DNA of 64,000 bases from Nocardiopsis coralli (GTDB lineage Bacteria; Actinomycetota; Actinomycetes; Streptosporangiales; Streptosporangiaceae), in the NCBI RefSeq assembly GCF_014892575.1, contig NZ_JADBGI010000010.1, positions 62,001 to 126,000 of the forward strand. Reading direction: 5' to 3'. A model generated the notes under the pieces. That model saw nothing but the letters and a program-made list of their open reading frames with translations, was not told where the DNA came from and did not search any database. Below are positions 58,717 to 64,000 of this stretch, in pieces. Made by a program: the position numbers and the translations under genes. How positions within the stretch are numbered: position 1 is the first letter of the stretch; every line of letters begins with the position of its first letter.

Positions 58717-59478
58717 TTACGCGCCCGCCTTCACGAAACGCTCGTAGCCCTCGGACTCCAGGGTGTCGGCCAGGTCCGGACCGCCGGACTCGGCGATACG
58801 GCCACCGGCGAAGACGTGCACGAAGTCCGGCTTCACGTGGTTGAGGATCCGGGTGTAGTGGGTGATGAGCATGGTGCCCATCTGGTGGGTCTCCTTGGCG
58901 CGGTTGATGCCCTCGGAGACGATCTTGAGCGCGTCCACGTCCAGACCGGAGTCGGTCTCGTCGAGGATGGCCACCTTCGGCTTGAGCAGCTCCAGCTGAA
59001 GGATCTCGTGGCGCTTCTTCTCACCGCCGGAGAAGCCCTCGTTCACGCCGCGGGCCGCGAAGCCCGAGTCGATCGAGAGGTCCTTCATGGCGCCCTGCAG
59101 CTCCTTGGAGAACTGGCGGAGCTTGGGGGCCTCGCCGCGCACCGCGGTGACCGAGCTGCGCAGGAAGTTGGACATGGACACACCCGGGACCTCGACCGGG
59201 TACTGCATGGCCAGGAACACACCGGCACGGGCGCGCTCGTCGACCTCCATGTCGAGGATGTTCTCGCCGTCGATCAGCACCTCGCCCTCGGTGATCTCGT
59301 AGCGCGGGTGGCCGGCGATGGCGTAGGCCAGGGTGGACTTGCCGGAGCCGTTGGGGCCCATGATGGCGTGCGTCTCGCCGGAGTTGATCGTCAGGTCAAC
59401 GCCCTTGAGGATCTCCTGGCGCTCGTCCTCGCCGATGAGGACGTCGGCGCGCAGGCCGCGGATTTCGAACTTCGTCAT
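58717..59478 (-). CDS. sufC: Fe-S assembly ATPase SufC
   Basis: A 253-residue ABC-type ATPase. Walker A is GPNGSGKSTLAYAIAG near 41-56, the signature FSGGEKKRHEILQLELL near 149-165, and Walker B VAILDETDSGLDVDALK near 169-185. FLAMQYPVEVPGVSMSNFLR is SufC-specific. It drives the SufBD scaffold. The gene follows the Rieske gene by 8 bases. Confidence 0.95.
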   Translation of the reverse strand: MTKFEIRGLRADVLIGEDERQEILKGVDLTINSGETHAIMGPNGSGKSTLAYAIAGHPRYEITEGEVLIDGENILDMEVDERARAGVFLAMQYPVEVPGVSMSNFLRSSVTAVRGEAPKLRQFSKELQGAMKDLSIDSGFAARGVNEGFSGGEKKRHEILQLELLKPKVAILDETDSGLDVDALKIVSEGINRAKETHQMGTMLITHYTRILNHVKPDFVHVFAGGRIAESGGPDLADTLESEGYERFVKAGA

Positions 59479-59486
59479 GTCAAGCC

Positions 59487-59822
59487 TCAGGAATTCTCTT
59501 CGTCGAGGGAGACGAGCACGTCGTCGCCGTCGATCTTCACGTCGTAGGTGGGGACCGGCTGGGTCGCGGGCGGGTTGATCGGGGATCCGGAGCGGAGGTC
59601 GAAGCAGGACCCGTGCAGCCAGCACTCGATGGTGCCGTCCTCGACCTCGCCCTCGGAGAGGGCGACCTCGGCGTGGGAGCACACGTCCCGCACCGCAAAA
59701 ACCTCGCCCTCGGTGCGCACCAGCGCGATCGGGGTCTCGTCGTCGGTCTCGATGCCGAGAGCCCCCTCCTCGGGGATCTCGTCGAGCTCGGCGACCTTGA
59801 CCCAGCGACCGGACTCACTCAT
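59487..59822 (-). CDS. Rieske [2Fe-2S] ferredoxin in the suf operon
   Basis: A 111-residue Rieske protein with CSHAEVAL near 48-55 and CWLHGSCFDLRSG near 67-79, giving the two Cys and two His ligands (CxH...CxxH). It resembles the small NirD/biphenyl-dioxygenase ferredoxins. In actinobacterial suf operons such a gene commonly sits between sufD and sufC; an electron supply for cluster assembly is inferred. Its start overlaps the end of sufD. Confidence 0.93.
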   Translation of the reverse strand: MSESGRWVKVAELDEIPEEGALGIETDDETPIALVRTEGEVFAVRDVCSHAEVALSEGEVEDGTIECWLHGSCFDLRSGSPINPPATQPVPTYDVKIDGDDVLVSLDEENS

Positions 59823-60984
59823 GGGAGGCCAGCTTCTGCTCGACCTTCTCCATGATCTCGTCGCGCAGCTCCTCGATCGGGATGCGGTTGATCAGCTCGA
59901 GGAAGTAACCGCGGATGACCAGACGACGGGCCTCCGCCTCCGGGATCCCGCGCGAACGCAGGTAGAAGAGGTGGATGTCGTCCAGGCGCCCGCTCGCGGA
60001 CGCGTGCCCGGCGCCCTCGACCTCACCGGTGAAGATCTCCAGGTTCGGCACCGAGTCCACGCGGGTGTCGTCGGTGAGCTGGAGGTTGCGGTTGAGCTCG
60101 TAGGAGTCGGTCCCGGTGGTGCCCTCGCCGATGATCACGTCACCGATCCACACCGCGTGGGCGTCCTTGCCGCTGAGCGCGCCCTTGTACTCCACGCGCG
60201 AGCGGGTGTTGGACAGGTTGTGGTCGATGAGCGAACGGTGCTCGTGGTGCTGTCCGTCGCCGGTGAAGTACAGGCCGTGGAGCTCGGCGTTGGCGCCGCG
60301 GTCCTTGTAGGCCACCTTCGGGGACAGGCGCACCAGGTTCCCGCCGAGCGTGACGACGATCGACTTGAACGTGCCGTCCTTCTCGACCTGGGCGTTGTGC
60401 TGGGTGACGTCGACGGCGTCGTGGTCCCAGTCCTGCACGCTGATCAGGGTCAGGCGGGCGCCCTCCCCCACGTGCAGGTCGAGGTTGCCCGCGCGCACAC
60501 CGGTACCGGTCTGTTTGAGGACCACGACGGCCTCGGCCATCGGCTCGAGCTCGATGAGGTACTGGTCGAAGCGCGTGCCGCCCTGGGCCTGGCGGTCGAT
60601 GGTGACCGGACGCTCGAGGGCGGTGCCCTTGGCGACGGTCAGGACCGTGGCCTCCTGGAAGGCGCTGTGGGCCTGGGCGGTCACTCGGTCCGCGGGCAGG
60701 CCGGCGGTGCGCAGGCGCTCGTCGTCACGACCGACCTTCTCGACGGTGACACCCTCGGGGGCGTCCACGTCGAGGCGGTCGACGCCGTCGGCCTCGCCCT
60801 TGAAGTCGTGCAGGCCCTTGAGGCGGCGCAGCGGCGTGAAGCGCCACTCCTCCTCGCGGCCGTTGGGCACGGGGAAGTCGTCCACGTCGAACGACCCGTG
60901 GGTCGCAAGCTTGGAGAACGGGATCTCCCCCAGCCCGTGGCTGTGGGCCTTGGGTTCGGTGCTCGGGCTGGTCAACTTAACCAA
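59815..60984 (-). CDS. sufD: Fe-S scaffold subunit SufD
   Basis: A 389-residue beta-helix protein of the SufB/SufD family: [16 protein letters not shown] near 43-58, [20 protein letters not shown] near 179-198 and the C-terminal [23 protein letters not shown] near 347-369. It forms the scaffold with SufB and SufC. TTG at 60984 is used, with GGAG only three bases upstream; TTG 60975 is an alternative. The start overlaps sufB by 8 bases. Confidence 0.92.
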   Translation of the reverse strand: MVKLTSPSTEPKAHSHGLGEIPFSKLATHGSFDVDDFPVPNGREEEWRFTPLRRLKGLHDFKGEADGVDRLDVDAPEGVTVEKVGRDDERLRTAGLPADRVTAQAHSAFQEATVLTVAKGTALERPVTIDRQAQGGTRFDQYLIELEPMAEAVVVLKQTGTGVRAGNLDLHVGEGARLTLISVQDWDHDAVDVTQHNAQVEKDGTFKSIVVTLGGNLVRLSPKVAYKDRGANAELHGLYFTGDGQHHEHRSLIDHNLSNTRSRVEYKGALSGKDAHAVWIGDVIIGEGTTGTDSYELNRNLQLTDDTRVDSVPNLEIFTGEVEGAGHASASGRLDDIHLFYLRSRGIPEAEARRLVIRGYFLELINRIPIEELRDEIMEKVEQKLASHE

Positions 60985-62389
60985 CCGCTCCTTCCATCTG
61001 AAGCTCGATCAGTCGGTTCAGTTCCAGCGCGTACTCCATGGGCAGCTCACGCGCGATGGGCTCGACGAACCCGCGCACGATCATGCCCATGGCCTCTTCC
61101 TCTTCCATCCCGCGGCTCATCAGGTAGAAGAGCTGGTCCTCGCTGACCTTCGAGACGGTCGCCTCGTGCGCGAGCTCGGTGTCGTCCTCGCGCATGTCGT
61201 TGTACGGGTATGTGTCCGAACGGCTGATCGTGTCGATCAGCAGTGCGTCGCACTCCACCGAGGACTTGGCCAGGTGTGCGCCCTCCTGGACCTGGATGAG
61301 TCCCCGGTAGGAGGAGCGGCCACCGCCGCGGGCCACCGACTTGGAGACCACCTTGGAGGAGGTGTTGGGCGCGCAGTGCACCATCTTGGAGCCGGTGTCC
61401 TGGTGCTGGCCCTCACTGGCGAAAGCGATCGACAGGGTCTCGCCCTTGGCGTGCTCGCCCATGAGGTAGACGGCCGGGTACTTCATCGTCACCTGGGAAC
61501 CGATGTTGCCGTCGATCCACTCCATGGTCGCGCCCTCTTCGGCGACGGCGCGCTTGGTGACCAGGTTGAAGACGTTGTTCGACCAGTTCTGGATGGTCGT
61601 GTAACGGCAACGGGCGTTCTTCTTGACGATGATCTCGACGACGGCCGAGTGCAGCGAGTCCGACTTGTAGATCGGCGCGGTGCAGCCCTCGACGTAGTGG
61701 ACGTAGGCGCCCTCGTCGACGATGATCAGGGTCCGCTCGAACTGGCCCATGTTCTCGGTGTTGATCCGGAAGTAGGCCTGCAGCGGGATCTCCACGTGCA
61801 CGTTCTTGGGAACGTAGATGAAGGACCCGCCGCTCCACACTGCGGTGTTGAGCGCGGAGAACTTGTTGTCACCCGGAGGAATGACGGAGCCGAAGTACTC
61901 CTCGAAGATCTCCGGGTGCTCCTTGAGCGCGGTGTCGGTGTCCAGGAAGAGGACGCCCTGCTCCTCCAGGTCCTCGCGGATCTGGTGGTACACGACCTCG
62001 GACTCGTACTGCGCGGCGACACCGGCGACCAGGCGCTGCTTCTCCGCCTCGGGGATCCCCAGCTTGTCGTAGGTGTTCTTGATGTCCTCGGGCAGGTCCT
62101 CCCAGGAGGTGGCCTGCTGCTCCGTGGACCGCACGAAGTACTTGATGTTGTCGAAGTCGATGTTGGACAGGTCCGCGCCCCAGTTGGGCATCGGCTTCTT
62201 GTCGAAGAGCCGGAGGGACTTGAGGCGGAGCTTGGTCATCCACTCCGGCTCGTCCTTCTTGCCGGAGATGTCGCGGACGACCTCTTCGTTCAGACCGCGA
62301 CGGGCCGTGGCACCGGCCTCGTCGGAGTCGGCCCAGCCGTACTCGTAAGTTCCGAGCCCTTCGAGCTCGGGGTGCGCGATAGACGTCAT
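60977..62389 (-). CDS. sufB: Fe-S scaffold subunit SufB
   Basis: A 470-residue SufB, normal in length. [25 protein letters not shown] near 47-71, [25 protein letters not shown] near 225-249 and [24 protein letters not shown] near 358-381 are conserved; the last has the Cys/Glu region linked to cluster building. The ATG follows AGGAGGAGTCCGCGC, a strong ribosome site. It is the first structural gene after sufR. Confidence 0.96.
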   Translation of the reverse strand: MTSIAHPELEGLGTYEYGWADSDEAGATARRGLNEEVVRDISGKKDEPEWMTKLRLKSLRLFDKKPMPNWGADLSNIDFDNIKYFVRSTEQQATSWEDLPEDIKNTYDKLGIPEAEKQRLVAGVAAQYESEVVYHQIREDLEEQGVLFLDTDTALKEHPEIFEEYFGSVIPPGDNKFSALNTAVWSGGSFIYVPKNVHVEIPLQAYFRINTENMGQFERTLIIVDEGAYVHYVEGCTAPIYKSDSLHSAVVEIIVKKNARCRYTTIQNWSNNVFNLVTKRAVAEEGATMEWIDGNIGSQVTMKYPAVYLMGEHAKGETLSIAFASEGQHQDTGSKMVHCAPNTSSKVVSKSVARGGGRSSYRGLIQVQEGAHLAKSSVECDALLIDTISRSDTYPYNDMREDDTELAHEATVSKVSEDQLFYLMSRGMEEEEAMGMIVRGFVEPIARELPMEYALELNRLIELQMEGAVG

Positions 62390-62408
62390 GCGCGGACTCC
62401 TCCTGGAC

Positions 62409-63188
62409 TCAGACGTCCTTGTGATAGGGCGATCCTCCGTCCGCCGGACGGCGGACGCTGTTGGTCGCGGGGCTGTGGCCCTCCCCGCTCGAGGCGTCAT
62501 CCCGTGGGGTGACGTGCGTGGTGCACACACCGTCGCCGTGGGCGATGGTGGCCAACCTGCGCACCGGGGTGCCCAGGAGCCGCGCGAAGGCCTCGATCTC
62601 GGCCTCGCAGAGCTGCGGGAACTCCGCGGCCACGTGCGCGACTGGGCAATGGTGTTGGCAGAGCTGGTCGCCGCCGCCGGGTGCGGGCGCCCGGCCCGCG
62701 GTGGCGGCGTAACCGTCGTTGGACAGCGCCTGGGCCAGCAGGTGGACCCGCTCCTCGGGCGGGACCGAGTCCAGCATGGGCTCGTAGCGCTTCTCCAGGT
62801 CGGCGACCTGACTGCGGGCGAACTCGCCGACGGCCTCGGGGCCGGCGGTCTGCGCGAGGAAGCGCAGTGCACTGGAGGCGAGGTCGTCGTAGGCATGGAC
62901 GAAGGCGTCGCGTCCGGCCTCGGTGATGGCGAACACGCGCGCGGGTCGTCCCCTGCGGCGGCGGCCGCCGTGGGGCCGGGCGTCGCGGCCCTCGACCATG
63001 CCTTCGCTGGTCAGGTTGTCGAGGTGGCGGCGGATGGCCGCCGGGGTGAGCCCGAGGCGCTCGCCGAGGTCGGCGGCGGTGATCGGGCCCTTCTCCATGA
63101 CGATCCGTGCCACCCGCGCGCGCGTGCCGGTCTCGGCACCGCGCTCGGACCCGCTCAGGGGACCGGGCATACTGGACGCGTCCGGCAT
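62409..63188 (-). CDS. sufR: SufR-type Fe-S-sensing repressor
   Basis: A 259-residue winged-helix regulator. The DeoR/ArsR-like helix-turn-helix [30 protein letters not shown] is near 36-65. The C-terminal part holds Cys residues in [23 protein letters not shown] near 176-198 and a further GVCTTH near 220, the pattern that binds a [4Fe-4S] cluster in SufR. It represses suf when clusters are abundant. The ATG at 63188 follows GGGGGAGCCGT. It is the first gene of the suf operon. Confidence 0.92.
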   Translation of the reverse strand: MPDASSMPGPLSGSERGAETGTRARVARIVMEKGPITAADLGERLGLTPAAIRRHLDNLTSEGMVEGRDARPHGGRRRRGRPARVFAITEAGRDAFVHAYDDLASSALRFLAQTAGPEAVGEFARSQVADLEKRYEPMLDSVPPEERVHLLAQALSNDGYAATAGRAPAPGGGDQLCQHHCPVAHVAAEFPQLCEAEIEAFARLLGTPVRRLATIAHGDGVCTTHVTPRDDASSGEGHSPATNSVRRPADGGSPYHKDV

Positions 63189-63512
63189 ACGGCTCCCCCT
63201 TCTCACGTCGCACGGCTCGTCGGAGTGTGTGAATTGATTAGACAACATCAGTGTGGCGTAAATCGACCCGGCTAGGCAAACCTGCTCCCATGGGTTTGGT
63301 CACGAAGGGCAGCCTTGCCTAAGTGGGAATTCACGGGGCGAACACACCTGAAGTTGAAAGACCGCACGGCCCCGGAACATTCCCGGCGCTCACATTCTGG
63401 GACACCGGTGCCAGGATCCGGACACCGGGGGCGTACCGCCGGAGCCTCCCCGAAGCTCCCCGACACGGTCCCGGTGATCGCATCCCCCGAGCCGCACGTA
63501 GACTCGGGCCCC
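63189..63512. promoter_or_regulatory. divergent control region of suf operon and ABC exporter gene
   Basis: No gene lies in these 324 bases. On the lower strand 63304-63322 reads TTAGGCAAGGCTGCCCTTC, matching the DtxR/IdeR consensus at 13 of 19 positions. CAAACC (63277-63282) and GGTTTG (63293-63298) form a second inverted repeat, a candidate SufR operator. Both lie upstream of sufR and of the divergent ABC ATPase gene. Confidence 0.45.
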
Positions 63513-64000
63513 ATGGAAACAGCCGCGGTCGAGGTCGTCGACCTGGTCAAGCGCTACGGCGCCACCACAGCAGTCACCGGCCTCACGTTCACCGCGCGGC
63601 GGGGGGCGGTGACCGCACTGCTGGGCCCCAACGGCGCGGGCAAGACCAGCACCATCGAGATCTGTGAGGGGTTCCGCCACTCCGACGGCGGACAGGTACG
63701 CGTCCTGGGCCTGGACCCGCAGGGCGACGCCGGCGCCCTCAAACCCCGCGTCGGCGTCATGCCCCAGTCCGGCGGCGTGCCCACCGGCGCCCGCGCCGGC
63801 GAGTGGCTGCGCCTGATGGCCTCCTTCCACGCCCGCCCCATCGACCCCGACCTGCTCCTGACGCGCCTGGGTCTGACGTCGGTGGCGGGCACCCCCTTCC
63901 GGCGCCTGTCCGGCGGACAGCAGCAGCGCCTGTCCCTGGCCTGCGCCGTCATCGGCCGACCCGAACTGGTCTTCCTCGACGAGCCCACCGCCGGGCTGGA
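63513..64000 (+). CDS. ABC exporter ATPase, partial (3' end outside window)
   Basis: The first 162 codons of an ABC-2-type drug exporter ATPase: VEVVDLVKRYGATTAVTGLTF near 6-26, Walker A LLGPNGAGKTSTIEICEGF near 36-54, Q-loop VGVMPQSGGV near 79-88, signature RLSGGQQQRLSLACAVIG near 129-146 and Walker B ELVFLDEPTAGLD at the edge. Such genes lie divergently from sufR in other actinomycetes. Permease partner genes are expected beyond the window. Confidence 0.9.
   Translation, partial: METAAVEVVDLVKRYGATTAVTGLTFTARRGAVTALLGPNGAGKTSTIEICEGFRHSDGGQVRVLGLDPQGDAGALKPRVGVMPQSGGVPTGARAGEWLRLMASFHARPIDPDLLLTRLGLTSVAGTPFRRLSGGQQQRLSLACAVIGRPELVFLDEPTAGL

Overview
The window comes from a high-GC actinomycete. 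The gene set (FasR-like PucR regulator next to fabD-fabH-acpP-fabF, SufR-SufB-SufD-Rieske-SufC-SufS-SufU-SufT, DUF3052 beside an AhpE-type peroxiredoxin, GAF-SpoIIE phosphatase, many GTG/TTG starts) fits Nocardiopsis or a close relative in the Streptosporangiales. The genus is an inference from gene content; no rRNA marker is present.

Layout. 1-5.2 kb: end of a small alarmone synthetase, a carboxylesterase, a LURP-one/scramblase-like protein with a long Gly/Ser/Arg tail, an F420-type luciferase-like oxidoreductase and a small acetyltransferase. 5.3-9.2 kb: a four-gene catabolic operon (two SDRs, an APH-type kinase and an acyl-CoA dehydrogenase) that looks like a split version of ACAD10/ACAD11 and of the levulinate (Lva) pathway. 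A TetR-type operator sits at its promoter; a related site precedes a tetR gene 13 kb away. 9.3-11 kb: a cyclase-family hydrolase and a lone PTS EIIC-like membrane protein.

11.2-17.56 kb: a probable acquired island with a divergent aconitase, a CitMHS citrate-metal symporter, an MFS transporter and a GntR/FCD regulator. It is bounded by 71/74-bp direct copies of the 3' end of the tetR gene, so the insertion appears to have regenerated that gene's end. Three copies of an AT-rich motif in the island's promoters are probable GntR operators.

17.6-24.4 kb: tetR, then an alpha-glucoside locus (solute-binding lipoprotein, two permeases, GH13 glucosidase) divergent from a LacI regulator, with a LacI-type palindrome before each transcript. 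24.5-31.6 kb: an FAD monooxygenase, SpoIIE-type phosphatase, second cyclase-family protein, flavodoxin, small exporter, DUF4287/DUF5655 protein, quinone reductase divergent from an AraC regulator, and tRNA-Val(UAC). 31.7-38.5 kb: a NitT/TauT-type importer with two different permeases, in one operon with a benzoylformate-decarboxylase-like enzyme and followed by a benzaldehyde-dehydrogenase-like enzyme.

38.6-51.2 kb: AhpE, DUF3052, YjbQ, PhoD-like phosphatase, membrane protein, FasR-like regulator, the fatty-acid synthase II cluster with a carboxyltransferase gene, and an SGNH hydrolase. 51.8-55.6 kb: an unrecognised 748-residue protein with a sigma-region-4-like helix-turn-helix, followed directly by an intact IS30-family element. 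55.7-64 kb: a DUF2470 protein under a near-consensus iron box, the suf operon with its SufR regulator, and the start of a divergent ABC-exporter ATPase gene cut by the window end.
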